NCBI RefSeq assembly: GCF_014696675.1 | Contig: NZ_JACJQN010000006.1 | Location: 62,001 to 126,000, forward strand | DNA length: 64,000 bases | From: Phormidium tenue FACHB-1052 | Lineage (GTDB): Bacteria; Cyanobacteriota; Cyanobacteriia; Phormidesmidales; Phormidesmidaceae | Reading direction: 5' to 3' | Part shown: piece by piece, positions 27,319 through 37,036 of the stretch | How the letters are laid out: each line of letters opens with the position of its first letter | How positions within the stretch are numbered: the stretch's first letter is position 1 | Translations under genes and position numbers: made by a program | The notes under the pieces: generated by a model | What the model saw: only the letters and a program-made list of their open reading frames with translations | Told to the model about the DNA's origin: nothing | Database searches by the model: none

Positions 27319-27927
27319 CTAGTGATTGTGCTTGATAGCGACCCTACCCAGCGCCAACAGTCCTAGACCAATGACAACATGGGTACTTAGCACAGACATC
27401 ATGGATTGAGTGGTGCTGCTACGAGCATTTTGGCTGAGTGCTTCGGCCTGAATCTCGAGTTGGCCTAAGGCTTCTTCAACACGTTGAGGAGTAACTTCCG
27501 GAGGCAGATTGGGATTAACCTGTGCCGTTTGTAGCTGAGAGCGGATTTCTGTTGCCTCGCTTTTAATGGTGCTAAGTGCTTGATTTTGAAGCACTAAGCC
27601 GTCACGAATAACAATCACGCCCGACAGCAGAAACAAAATACCACCGATTAAGCAAGCTAGCGCTAGGTAGCGAGAGAGCACTCGCTGTCCTAAGCTGCTA
27701 TAAACCACCATAGCCACACCTAGAAACAGCGAAATGCTGCGGCCACTTATCTGCTGCATAAAACCAATCCGCCATTCAAGAGCCATGGGGCTAGGGGGAA
27801 TAGCAGCAGTCAGAAGGTTCATCACAAAGCCTAGAATGCAGGCTAAGCCAAGAACTAAGAAGATGATGCCACCAGGGGCTTGTGATCGGGGCACAGTGGC
27901 AAATGGGGAACTAGAAGTACTAGTCAT
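27319..27927 (-). CDS. HpsJ-like membrane protein, copy 2
   Basis: 202 residues from the ATG at 27927. Four helices in the same order as the 21408 paralogue: N-terminal (IIFLVLGLACILGFVMNLL), two central (ISLFLGVAMVVYSS; LACLIGGILFLLSGVIVI) and C-terminal (HVVIGLGLLALGRVAI), with a coiled extracytoplasmic region between (IKSEATEIRSQLQTAQ ... LGQLEIQAEALSQNARS). It sits 97 bp upstream of the exosortase. Likely part of the surface polysaccharide or protein-sorting apparatus. Confidence 0.8.
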   Translation of the reverse strand: MTSTSSSPFATVPRSQAPGGIIFLVLGLACILGFVMNLLTAAIPPSPMALEWRIGFMQQISGRSISLFLGVAMVVYSSLGQRVLSRYLALACLIGGILFLLSGVIVIRDGLVLQNQALSTIKSEATEIRSQLQTAQVNPNLPPEVTPQRVEEALGQLEIQAEALSQNARSSTTQSMMSVLSTHVVIGLGLLALGRVAIKHNH

Positions 27928-28072
27928 AGCTAACACATAGAAGACGACGGGTAGGTTGTAGAGCCACAGAAGAGGATCACCATCACATCTTTCTGCTGGG
28001 CTATATCAAACCCGGAGACTTAGAGAACGATTGGGTGGTCTTTACTAAAAATTTATAGAACGGCAGCAGGCT

Positions 28073-29470
28073 TTAAGCCAGATACCTATTTTTGCCGTTA
28101 AAGAAGCTTTGCCGAATCTGAGATGACACAGGATTCAGTTCGTGCCATCGTAATCCCAGTAACACGGCAATAGTGAGCATAAACCCAGGTTCTTCCATGC
28201 CGGTCATAATAAAACCGTTGACTATGACGTTTAACAGTAAAAATCGGGAGAGATCATCTACGCAGACCCTGTTCCAAAGTAACACCCAGAGGCTGACATA
28301 AACGCCTAGGCCTATAAAGCCACCATCTCCCCAAATACCTGCCCATGTCCAGAAGGGTGAGAAAAAGCTGGAATCGAGGTAACCGCTAAGCCAATAATCC
28401 CAAATGGATTGTACTACTGGGTGACGAGTTGCACCTAGCGGGTCAAGTAAACTGTCGTAATCGCGAATCATCCAACCGCCAATGCGCCCCACTGTATGCC
28501 CTGGCCCTAGCCCCAAGAACCAGTTTAAGATTGACGTATAATACTCAGGAATTGAGCGTAGGGGCAGAAGTTTTTGAAGGGTGGCATCGCCGTTAGGGCC
28601 ATAAATCTCGGGCCTAATCCAAGTTCGGAATGAGCTTAGATAGGCGACATCTATATTGTAAATACACCAGTAAAATCCATAGATGACTACAGCAGCTAGC
28701 AATGTGTATTTAAGCGTCTTTTTGATATCGTTAGTGCGGCTGATGATTAACACAATCCAAGCTACAGCCGCGACTAGGAGGACTTGTTTTGCATCAGCCA
28801 CTAAAATTTCAAGAAATCCAGCAGCTAGCACCGCTGCTCGTAACCCAAACCCGGCCTTTTTAGCTGTTATATAAAAGTAGATAGCATAAATGAATACTAC
28901 AGTACCGCCTACCACATGGCCGCCGTTAGATAGATAAAAAACGCCTTGAACATTGTCATTGAGAGTTAGGCGACTGTATGTAAGAATCCCTGCCTTTAAA
29001 GCTAAATATTGACCTAGGGATAGGACTATATGCAGTAAGCCAAAACCCATTACCCATCGTCTAAATTTGCCTAAGTATTGCTCATTGAATGGGATGCTGA
29101 TAATTGCTGACAGGACCAAAAACGGCTCTGACTGAATCATGAAATTTAGAAAAATGTTTACGGCTCCAGCATTATTGACAATGGCGCTGGCAGTGCTTAC
29201 AGCAAAGTAAACATAGAGACCTATCAAAATTGACCGGACAATTGATTTCTGCTTAAAACTGGTTTTTCCGCAACGGAGGTAGACCAGCAAGCACACAATG
29301 GGTGTGATACAAAAGTGTAGAAAATTTATAGGTGCTGGTGCCCCCATAGCCTCAATTATTCTCGGAAAGAAGGCACTGGCAAAGGCAACCAAAACCAGGC
29401 TGGGGTTAGATATAAATCCCCTTATCTGATTCTTGGTTATATAACTATTGAAAGAGTGATAATTGGTCAT
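28073..29470 (-). CDS. O-antigen polymerase/ligase-like polytopic membrane protein (Wzy/WaaL type)
   Basis: 465 residues with about eleven hydrophobic segments spread over the whole length and one long hydrophilic loop near residues 270-340 (FRTWIRPEIYGPNGDATLQKL...), the usual topology of Wzy polymerases and O-antigen ligases. Sequence motifs in this family are weak, so the call rests on topology and on its place among glycosyltransferases. Its ATG shares one base with the TAA of the upstream glycosyltransferase, showing tight coupling. Confidence 0.72.
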   Translation of the reverse strand: MTNYHSFNSYITKNQIRGFISNPSLVLVAFASAFFPRIIEAMGAPAPINFLHFCITPIVCLLVYLRCGKTSFKQKSIVRSILIGLYVYFAVSTASAIVNNAGAVNIFLNFMIQSEPFLVLSAIISIPFNEQYLGKFRRWVMGFGLLHIVLSLGQYLALKAGILTYSRLTLNDNVQGVFYLSNGGHVVGGTVVFIYAIYFYITAKKAGFGLRAAVLAAGFLEILVADAKQVLLVAAVAWIVLIISRTNDIKKTLKYTLLAAVVIYGFYWCIYNIDVAYLSSFRTWIRPEIYGPNGDATLQKLLPLRSIPEYYTSILNWFLGLGPGHTVGRIGGWMIRDYDSLLDPLGATRHPVVQSIWDYWLSGYLDSSFFSPFWTWAGIWGDGGFIGLGVYVSLWVLLWNRVCVDDLSRFLLLNVIVNGFIMTGMEEPGFMLTIAVLLGLRWHELNPVSSQIRQSFFNGKNRYLA

Positions 29471-30642
29471 TAAATTGCTCTGCTGAATATAGCTTTCTTA
29501 TAAATACTTTTGATGTAGCTATAGTTCTGGGTAGCGGTATAGCGGTCCAAATAAGTTTGGCGAGCGATTCGGCGCATGATGGCCTGTTGGTCCGGGTGAT
29601 TAAGCATGTACTGCACCTGCTGCGCTAAGCTTTGAGCGTTACCAGGTTCGAAAACCAGTCCAGTTCTGCCAGCTTCTACCAGCTCAGCAATCGCCCCAAT
29701 TTTCGCTGCCACTACTGGGGTACCTTTGGCAAAGGCTTCTACTGCTACTCGCCCAAAGGTCTCATACCACTTCGACGGAAAAATTAAGAAGCTGGCTTCT
29801 CCCATGAGGGTATGCACCTCACTCATGGGCCTACGGCCCAGCCACTCTATCGCCGGTATGGTCTGGGTAGCATCTTTTACCATGTCTTCTAAAGGGCCAT
29901 CACCGACAATCTTGAGCGGGTAGGGTACGGCTAGTTGTCGCCAGGCATTGATCAGAGTGTCTAACCCCTTTTCTACTGAGAGGCGACCCACATATAGTGC
30001 AAAACCACCGCTGCCGCTGCCCACTCCAGGATCAGGATCAATAAAGTTGGGCTTAACGATAATCTTGTCGGCTGCCAGGCCCCCTTCTACCAGCTTTTGT
30101 TTGGCAAATTGGGTGAGAGCAACAAACAAATTCACTTGCCTATCCCAAGTTTTCAACGCTCGATGGGTGCTGATCATGGCTGTAACCATGGCACTAGCAG
30201 GTTTGCTCTGGCGGTAGCAGCCATGCATAATCCCAGGGTAGGGAATTGCCTTGCCTACGCAGTCTTCGCATACTTGTCCATCACGAAAAAAAAGGGCGTT
30301 GGGACAAATGAGTCGATAATTCCGCAGGGTCTGCACCACAGGTACTCCCTCAGCCTGGGCAGCATAGTATACCGAAGGCGAAATCAGCGGAAAGAAGTTT
30401 TGCACATGCACAACGTCGTAGCTGTTGGCCCGTAGGGTTTGTCGCACAGCCTTATAGGAAGTCTGTGACCAGATGGTTTTGGCTGCCAACCGCAAAGGGT
30501 TGTAGGTGGGAATATCGTCGTTGGTGGCAGTGTAGCGATCGACCTGGTGTCCATGGTTTTCGAGCAGACGCTCTTCAGCAGCGCATGACTCGTCTTCTCC
30601 TCCCCTAATTTGGTAAGCATTATGAATACTTAGGATGCGCAT
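29470..30642 (-). CDS. glycosyltransferase, GT4 (GT-B fold)
   Basis: 390 residues. The N-terminal acceptor domain opens with MRILSIHNAYQIRGGEDE (the glycine-rich GGxE loop of GT4). The C-terminal donor domain has LYVGRLSVEKGLDTLI, DGPLEDMV and the acidic pair region PSKWYETFGRVAVEAFAKGTPVV. A Cys-rich insert (CPNALFFRDGQVCEDCVGK) in the first domain is typical of a subset of EPS GT4s. It overlaps the upstream GT by 13 bp and the downstream polymerase by 1 bp. Sugar specificity is unknown. Confidence 0.87.
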   Translation of the reverse strand: MRILSIHNAYQIRGGEDESCAAEERLLENHGHQVDRYTATNDDIPTYNPLRLAAKTIWSQTSYKAVRQTLRANSYDVVHVQNFFPLISPSVYYAAQAEGVPVVQTLRNYRLICPNALFFRDGQVCEDCVGKAIPYPGIMHGCYRQSKPASAMVTAMISTHRALKTWDRQVNLFVALTQFAKQKLVEGGLAADKIIVKPNFIDPDPGVGSGSGGFALYVGRLSVEKGLDTLINAWRQLAVPYPLKIVGDGPLEDMVKDATQTIPAIEWLGRRPMSEVHTLMGEASFLIFPSKWYETFGRVAVEAFAKGTPVVAAKIGAIAELVEAGRTGLVFEPGNAQSLAQQVQYMLNHPDQQAIMRRIARQTYLDRYTATQNYSYIKSIYKKAIFSRAI

Positions 30643-31871
30643 GGGTCAACCTCCTGGCAAATAGCGCGGTACTGTTGGCTCAGTTCTCGGCCTTTGGCTT
30701 CCCAAGAAAAGTGCTGTCGCACCCGTCGTTGCCCAGCAGCACCCATTTGATGGCATAGTTCGGGGGCGTAGGCAAGTTTCGCCATGGCGGTGGACAGACC
30801 TTGAACAGTCTGAACAGGGTCGGTAGCAGGAATTTTTATGCCAGTTTCTGCGGTGACCTGTACACTAGGCCCACCTAGATCTAAGCAAATTACTGGGCGA
30901 CCAGCGGCCATGGCTTCAAGGCAAACCCAACCCCCAGAGTCGTGTAGGCTAGCGTGTACCAAGGCATGGCACTGGCCCATCTGTTGAAGCGTCTCGGCCC
31001 TAGGTAGGCGACCTAAAAACTTAACCCGCTCAGCTACGCCAAGCTGCTCCGCCAAGGCCTGTAGGCTGGCTCGCTCTGGTCCTTCGCCCAAAATCCAGTA
31101 CTCGGCATCAGGCTGCAGTTGAGCAGCAGCAAAGGCGCGCAGGCCCAAGTGCAGCCCTTTCCAGTGCAGCAGGCGAGCCATGCTAATAAAGCGAAAGGGC
31201 GTTGGACTAGGCGTAGGACACTGGCTGAGCTGAGCAATTTCTTGGTTTGACAGGCCTGACTCTGACTCAACTTTTAACTGTGTCACGCCAAAAGGCTGCA
31301 AACGGCGGGCGGTATCGGGGGTAGTAGCTTTGACCAGAGCGCTGCGGCGGGCTGTCATAGCGGTAAAGGGATCTAGCTCACCTACACGGTGAACTAAGCT
31401 ACGTACTATTTCATAGGATTGGCCTCGGCGGCTAAAGTCCCTCCAAAACGATTTGGGAGCCATTTCGCCTCCTCCCACAGGACCCCAAACAAAGGGCACA
31501 GGCAGCAATGCCAAAAAGCTAGGGGTAGAGTAGCGCACATAGGTAACATGGTGAATCAGATCGATATCTACAGTTTTAAGGAGTGCCTTAGCAACAAAGT
31601 AGGCACCCACTTGCCAAGCGTAATAGTGGGGCACATGAGCTCGGGGCAACCAGTTAGCAACCGGGGGCGGATCGCAGTATAGAAATGACAGAGTGTCGAT
31701 AGGGTGCTGTGCTAGTTCAGCCTCGATTGCCGATTGATTGCTAGTGCGAGTGAGTACCCAAACCCGGTGGTGCTGGGCCATTTCCTGAGCAAGGTGCCAG
31801 CCAACACCGGGCTCTGAGCCCATGTGGGGCTGACAGGCGTAGGCAGAGATCAAAATGTTAAGTGGTTTCAT
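30630..31871 (-). CDS. glycosyltransferase, GT4
   Basis: 413 residues from the ATG at 31871. N-terminal ILISAYACQPHMGSEPGVGW is a recognisable GT4 subfamily opening (AYACxPxxGSEPGxGW). Donor-domain motifs: FISMARLLHWKGLHLGL, ILGEGPERA, LGRLPRAE and ESGGW-like LHDSGGWVCLEAMAAGRPVICLDLGGP. GC-rich and HIP1-poor but closer in codon use to the core genome than the AT-rich genes upstream of it. A 13-bp overlap couples it to the next GT. Confidence 0.87.
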   Translation of the reverse strand: MKPLNILISAYACQPHMGSEPGVGWHLAQEMAQHHRVWVLTRTSNQSAIEAELAQHPIDTLSFLYCDPPPVANWLPRAHVPHYYAWQVGAYFVAKALLKTVDIDLIHHVTYVRYSTPSFLALLPVPFVWGPVGGGEMAPKSFWRDFSRRGQSYEIVRSLVHRVGELDPFTAMTARRSALVKATTPDTARRLQPFGVTQLKVESESGLSNQEIAQLSQCPTPSPTPFRFISMARLLHWKGLHLGLRAFAAAQLQPDAEYWILGEGPERASLQALAEQLGVAERVKFLGRLPRAETLQQMGQCHALVHASLHDSGGWVCLEAMAAGRPVICLDLGGPSVQVTAETGIKIPATDPVQTVQGLSTAMAKLAYAPELCHQMGAAGQRRVRQHFSWEAKGRELSQQYRAICQEVDPCAS

Positions 31872-31979
31872 CAATTAGAAAAAAATTAAATAAGAGACTT
31901 TGATCAAGTTCATATAAGCTCTAGCCGGGTTTAAAACTTAAATAACACTGCAAAAATATTAGACAAGTTATTCAAGGGA

Positions 31980-33137
31980 TCATGTCGAAGGCGTAGCTTC
32001 TTCAACTGCTTTAGAATAAATTTCTTCCAGCTTTATGGCTTGACTCCTTAGATCAAAGTTTTCCACAACATGACTTCTTCCAGCCATGCTAAACTCTTGC
32101 CATAATGTCTGATTTTGCAAAATTGACAAGATATGATCTGCAATCGTGCCAAAGTCTTTTTCCTGAGCGAGCAATCCATTTTTTCCATGTAGCACTGCCT
32201 CTGGTATGCCGGCATGAAAAGAGCTTACGATTGGCAATCCCATAGCTAAAGCTTCTAATATGACCATGGGTAAACCTTCGGAGTCACCAGTTGACGAAGT
32301 TACACTAGGTGCTGCTAAAAGCATAGATTCATTCATAAGGTCTCGAATCTTATCGTGGGGCTGAGAACCTAAAAATTTGTAGTTTGATAGCGTTTGTGAA
32401 GCCAACTTCTCTAATGGTTGCCGAAGTGGCCCATCACCAACGATCAGCAATTCAATTTCAGGCATAATCATTTCTACTTTGGCCATAGCCTGAATGAGAT
32501 ATTCGAGACCTTTTTTTTCAGTCAGCCTCCCTACAAAGAGTATATTTAATTTGCGTTTAACCGCTATTTTTGGAGTAAATTTTTCTATATCAACGCCAAT
32601 ATAATGAACAACAATTTTTTTGTCAGGGAACCCCTTCTCTAAAAGCTTAGCTTTAATAAAATTTGAAACCGCAATGAAAGTTGTTGTGTCCTTCTTAAGC
32701 TGCTCGCGTCTTCTCAAGTAAATTCGATGATTTAGAGAGGCTTTACGAGCATATTGATCGGTGGAGGTTGCATCTGAGCCATGGAAGGTGACTACCAAAG
32801 GTAGTTTCATCTTCGCAGCAATAGGTAGAGCTAGTGATCCGCTTAGCCCAAAGTGAGCATGTATTAAAGACGGCTCTAGTTTCCTAAGATCTTGATAGAA
32901 TCTAGGAGCAAAACCTGAGACTTTAAAAAGACCTTCACTAAAAAAACCTAGTATTCCTCCTCGATTGACGGTAATTAATTTTTGAGGAGGTAAAGATATG
33001 CCCTCAATTGAGCGAGAGCCAGCAAAAAAATAATTGTGTTTTTTTAGGCTTTCTGCTTGAGTTTTAATAAAAGTTTCTGATTTAGCAAGAAGAATGCTAT
33101 TGAAAATAACTACATTTTTCTTCTTGAGGTGAGACAT
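31980..33137 (-). CDS. glycosyltransferase, GT4
   Basis: 385 residues from the ATG at 33137. GT-B signatures: HAHFGLSGSLALPIA, VTFHGSDAT, FVGRLTEKKGLEYLI, VGDGPLRQPLE and SEGLPMVILEALAMGLPIV. This set (HxHFG, FHGxD, EGLP) is typical of colanic-acid WcaL/EpsD-like transferases. The gene is clearly AT-richer than the housekeeping genes and lacks HIP1 sites, consistent with transfer. Confidence 0.87.
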   Translation of the reverse strand: MSHLKKKNVVIFNSILLAKSETFIKTQAESLKKHNYFFAGSRSIEGISLPPQKLITVNRGGILGFFSEGLFKVSGFAPRFYQDLRKLEPSLIHAHFGLSGSLALPIAAKMKLPLVVTFHGSDATSTDQYARKASLNHRIYLRRREQLKKDTTTFIAVSNFIKAKLLEKGFPDKKIVVHYIGVDIEKFTPKIAVKRKLNILFVGRLTEKKGLEYLIQAMAKVEMIMPEIELLIVGDGPLRQPLEKLASQTLSNYKFLGSQPHDKIRDLMNESMLLAAPSVTSSTGDSEGLPMVILEALAMGLPIVSSFHAGIPEAVLHGKNGLLAQEKDFGTIADHILSILQNQTLWQEFSMAGRSHVVENFDLRSQAIKLEEIYSKAVEEATPST

Positions 33138-33176
33138 AAACAATTCCAAACATGTACAGAATTTGCAGCAATGCCA

Positions 33177-34262
33177 TTAAGAAATTCCAGCCATTCTAGG
33201 TATTTGATCGAAATATAATGAGTTCCAGTCGGGAGTATTTCGTTCTTCTATTGCCATACATTCCTCAAGCAAATGGGGAATTTCATCATGGTTTTTTGCT
33301 AGCCTTATAAAAGGCAGTTCGCTAAACCACTGGATTCCATAAGTAAGTTTATGGTCAACTGTTGGCACAACAATGCAGGGCTTTCGACAAACAATTGAGA
33401 ATATTAGACCATGAAACCGATCGGTGACGATCGCATCAAACTCACAAAACTTGTCTAAGGTTTCAGTTACAACTTTCTCCTGTAGCTTCTTGGCAATTGG
33501 AAAATCTGTTTCAGTGTCGAAGCTACTACACTCATAAGGAATTAATTTTTCGATATTTCTTCGGCTATCATCTGTTAAAGCCGATTGATCATCATGCCGG
33601 AGACATAACAAAATCTTCGGTGCAGTAGCAGATTTAGAAACGTTCCTCGGAGGAAGTGCTAAAACGAAATCAGGCATTTTAAATACAAGGGCCTTTGAAA
33701 AAAGCTCCTGAGCGATTATTTCACTCATGCTGTCTCTAGCGATCATCACTAAATCAGGATGTTCGCCGTATATACGCCTTGTGTTTTCCTTTTCCTGATT
33801 GCCGTACTGAGTATCGCTAAACTGAATAGACTGCGGCAGGTTGACGATTTTATTATTAGGAAAAGACGATATCAAAAGACGACGAAATCTCTCAGTCCAC
33901 ATTCCCCTTTCGCCTAAGTTACCCCCACTCTGAAAGATGATTAGGTCGTCATCTGAAACCAGCTTCTTTAAAGCCGCTAAATAATATTTGGATTCTTCTT
34001 TATCAAGCTCTATAACCGGAAGATTCGGAAAATGTTTTTTTAACCAATTCCTTATCGCTATGACCTGAGCATGGTCACCAATATTGTTCAGATGGGCAGG
34101 AGGGGTTAAAGCAAAGATAATCTTCTTTTTTTGAGCTATCTCCTGATGGCGAAAATAAAATATTAGATTTGCTAAGGGTAAAATTAATATAGCCAAACCT
34201 TCTCTAAGCTTTCTAAATAGCTTAGATGAAAACTTTCTCAAGAAAATAAGACGCATTTTCAT
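33177..34262 (-). CDS. polysaccharide pyruvyltransferase-family protein
   Basis: 361 residues. Matches the PS_pyruv_trans family: the N-terminal NIGDHAQVIAIRNWL, then IFQSGGNLGERG, a middle PQSIQF and ARDSMSE, and the C-terminal DRFHGLIFSIVCRKPCIVV. Members add pyruvate ketals to EPS sugars using phosphoenolpyruvate; some relatives are glycosyltransferase-like. The first ~45 residues are basic and hydrophobic, suggesting membrane association. AT-rich. Confidence 0.83.
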   Translation of the reverse strand: MKMRLIFLRKFSSKLFRKLREGLAILILPLANLIFYFRHQEIAQKKKIIFALTPPAHLNNIGDHAQVIAIRNWLKKHFPNLPVIELDKEESKYYLAALKKLVSDDDLIIFQSGGNLGERGMWTERFRRLLISSFPNNKIVNLPQSIQFSDTQYGNQEKENTRRIYGEHPDLVMIARDSMSEIIAQELFSKALVFKMPDFVLALPPRNVSKSATAPKILLCLRHDDQSALTDDSRRNIEKLIPYECSSFDTETDFPIAKKLQEKVVTETLDKFCEFDAIVTDRFHGLIFSIVCRKPCIVVPTVDHKLTYGIQWFSELPFIRLAKNHDEIPHLLEECMAIEERNTPDWNSLYFDQIPRMAGIS

Positions 34263-34361
34263 AATTTCAGGTGTGAATAAATGGGCTGGGATAGAAGGGA
34301 TAAATAGAATTAGACAGCAATCTGATCAGGAATCCACAGGCATGTTTACGGTTATAAACGA

Positions 34362-35507
34362 TTAATTCATCGTATTCACAATGATTTCAACAAAATTATC
34401 AGCAGCCTGCGCCGGAGTAAACTGTTTAATGGTTTCACCAGATTCATGACCCATCCGGATGATTTTTTCACTATCCTTTATAAAGGAGGCCATATAGCGG
34501 GATAATTCGTTGGTATCTCGAGGATCAAAAACATATCCGTTTTTGCCATGTTCGACTAGATCAGACGAGCCAGCCCACTTAGAGCACAAAATCGGTTTTG
34601 AAAACAACATTGCCTCAAGAACAACCATACCCCAAGTATCTTCAAGGGTTGGTAAAACAAAGACATCTGCTTTTTTGAAATATGCGCCTAATTTATGATA
34701 ATCAATGCGCCCTAGCCACAACACATGACTGTTAAGACCATTTTTGTTGCAAAATTCTTCAAGTTCATTTTTTTGGTCGCCATTACCTATAATTACTAGT
34801 GTGAAATCCTCAATGTCATTCTCCTTAAGAGCTACGCAGGCGTTTAATAGATAGTGAATTCCTTTACGGGGTACAATTTTACCCACATAAAGAAATATCT
34901 TTTTGCCTGGATCTATCGGCAAATCTGTCGAGTCTAACTGTTTATCTAAAAACGCCTCAGCGACGGGTACTTCATAAGGTTTTTTATAAACTTTATCTGG
35001 GCTAATATTTAAAACCTCAATTAAGTAACGTTCACCTGCTTGGCTATTAGTCACTAAACCATCAGAAAATCTAGCCATTAACCTGCGGATGCCTAGCCGC
35101 AATGGTGATTTAGCGTAATCAACGTTTGGCGAACTACCCTCATAGGCAATGATAATTTTCCATCGTCCTAAAGGTTTAGCAAGAATGGCAAGAATAGTCC
35201 AAATGCCAAAAGAGTTTGAAAATATAAAATTTGGTTTGAACTCTAATAACTTGTTCACTATTCCTAACGGTAGGTAGGTAAATCCATAGCTATATCCTTC
35301 TTTTGACGATTTAATTTCAACAAACTTTCTTTGACTTAGTTCTTGAACCAGAAAAGCCTGATCCAAACCTTTTGAAAAACCAGTCCAACGCGTAGTAAAC
35401 AATTTTGTTTGAGGAAATTTAATTGCTAGTTTAGCTAAAACGGGCTGCCAATAAAACCATGTAGATGGAAGTAAAAAGGCTACTTTAAAGTCTTTGATTT
35501 CGTTCAT
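34362..35507 (-). CDS. glycosyltransferase, GT4
   Basis: 381 residues. Motifs: FLYVGKIVPRKGIHYLL, VIIGNGDQKNELEEF, LWLGRIDYHKLGAYFKKADVFVLPTLEDTWGMVVLEAMLFSKPILCSKWAG, holding the E-x7-E donor-binding pattern. N-terminal half includes VTNSQAGERYLI. AT-rich with low-GC codon use. Confidence 0.87.
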   Translation of the reverse strand: MNEIKDFKVAFLLPSTWFYWQPVLAKLAIKFPQTKLFTTRWTGFSKGLDQAFLVQELSQRKFVEIKSSKEGYSYGFTYLPLGIVNKLLEFKPNFIFSNSFGIWTILAILAKPLGRWKIIIAYEGSSPNVDYAKSPLRLGIRRLMARFSDGLVTNSQAGERYLIEVLNISPDKVYKKPYEVPVAEAFLDKQLDSTDLPIDPGKKIFLYVGKIVPRKGIHYLLNACVALKENDIEDFTLVIIGNGDQKNELEEFCNKNGLNSHVLWLGRIDYHKLGAYFKKADVFVLPTLEDTWGMVVLEAMLFSKPILCSKWAGSSDLVEHGKNGYVFDPRDTNELSRYMASFIKDSEKIIRMGHESGETIKQFTPAQAADNFVEIIVNTMN

Positions 35508-35865
35508 GGCTTAACAAATAAAAATCGGAAAACTACTGGCAAAACGATAAAATTAGCTAGACATAAATTGCACAAAGCGCCTTAAAATTAGCAATGTGTA
35601 CAAATTATTAAAACGAGAATTTGAACGCTAATGATCTGAGTCTCCTAAGCAAGTACTGGAAACCCTCGCGCTTTCTAAACGATCCATCGCAGAAGAGAAG
35701 AAAGCCCAAATTTACTGTCGGTTGTTAAAACTAATTCAAGTGTAAGATATTGAAGTTTAGTTCAAAGTCTTAAGAAACAATTACGGTAATTTATACTTCA
35801 ATCAGTCCTAGTCTGAAATAGAATCAATAAGTCAAGAGCGGAATATCTGTCTTGACAAAAAAAGT
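35508..35865. other. 358-bp AT-rich gap between glycosyltransferase genes
   Basis: No intact gene. A short plus-strand open segment at about 35638-35745 reads like protein (QVLETLALSKRSIAEEKK, ending in a stop) but has no start codon and is preceded by a stop, so it is at best a decayed gene fragment. Possible promoter region for the downstream minus-strand genes. Confidence 0.45.
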
Positions 35866-36999
35866 TTAAACCGACCATTGATAGTCGTGCATTGCTTTCT
35901 GAGCAATGCATTTCCATTGAAGATTTGAAGAAGCATAATTTCTGCCAGCTAATCCCATAGCTTTCCATTGGTTATTTTGTTCAAACAATTTAGATAATCC
36001 CTTGCTAATGGCAGGAACCGTTGGTTCAACGGTAACTCCACATTTGGCACTTTCTACATGAGGTGCAATACCTGCAACATTAGACACTAGTAAAACGCGA
36101 GCGCTTACCATTGCTTCTAAAGCCGACAAACCAAATCCCTCAAACCGTGATGGAAGACAAAAAATATCATATTGCTGAATTAAAGATGAAGAAGGAAGAT
36201 TATAGTCAGGAGCTAAAAAGGTAACATGATCTTGAATTGATAGCGTTCTAGCTAATTTCTCCAATAAGAATTTATCTCCTTTGTCTACCCCTTGCAGGGT
36301 TAAATGGGCTGGGCTTTTAGGCAAAATTTGAGCAAATGCCTTAAGCAGTAGATCTAGCCCTTTATTGTGGGCGTCAAAACGACCTAGAAAGTAAAGCTGT
36401 GGGACGTCATTGCACTGCCAAGTTAGTGATGACTCATCCACAACGTCATTTTCAGAAAAACCATTGGGCACAGACACAACAGGAGTCCTGATATTAAGGT
36501 TTCGCAGATAAGTCTCATGTCTAGGGTCTAGAACTTGAACAGCAGACGCATTTTTTAGCAAGAGGCGCTCGCACAAAAGCCAGTAGGGCCACTTTAGATG
36601 AGCGTTCTTGCTAAAAATAGAAGGTGCATATGGATCGTGGGGAATATAAATGTAAGGAATGTGATGTCTTTTCAAAAAGCGAGATAATAAATAGATTTTG
36701 GGTTGAAAGATGCCGCTGAGAAATATGGGAGTGTTAGCATCTAAGTTTTCTGCTATAAATTTTTTTAGAGCTAAAGGCAAAAAAAGTTTTTTTTGCTTTT
36801 CGTTTTGCTTAAAGCTACGTATTACATATCCCTCAGGCATTTCATGTACATATCCAGAACTGCCTTCGCATAGGAGGGTGACGTCTACTCCGCAGGCTGC
36901 CATACCAGTGCAGAGACCATGGAGCGATTTTTTAGTACCCTCACTCATAATGTATTTAAGATCAGGCGAGAAATATCTAGTGTAAAAAAAAACTTGCAT
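35866..36999 (-). CDS. glycosyltransferase, GT4
   Basis: 377 residues. N-terminal FFYTRYFSPDLKYIMSEGTKKSL, then IPHDPYAPS and LYFLGRFDAHNKGLDLLLKAF, LQGVDKGDKFLLEKL, and the donor-site segment PSRFEGFGLSALEAMVSARVLLVSNVAG with its E-x7-E. Strongly AT-rich. Confidence 0.86.
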   Translation of the reverse strand: MQVFFYTRYFSPDLKYIMSEGTKKSLHGLCTGMAACGVDVTLLCEGSSGYVHEMPEGYVIRSFKQNEKQKKLFLPLALKKFIAENLDANTPIFLSGIFQPKIYLLSRFLKRHHIPYIYIPHDPYAPSIFSKNAHLKWPYWLLCERLLLKNASAVQVLDPRHETYLRNLNIRTPVVSVPNGFSENDVVDESSLTWQCNDVPQLYFLGRFDAHNKGLDLLLKAFAQILPKSPAHLTLQGVDKGDKFLLEKLARTLSIQDHVTFLAPDYNLPSSSLIQQYDIFCLPSRFEGFGLSALEAMVSARVLLVSNVAGIAPHVESAKCGVTVEPTVPAISKGLSKLFEQNNQWKAMGLAGRNYASSNLQWKCIAQKAMHDYQWSV

Positions 37000-37036
37000 T
37001 ACTGTTTAATAAAAAGTAGCTACATTTTAGTTGAGC

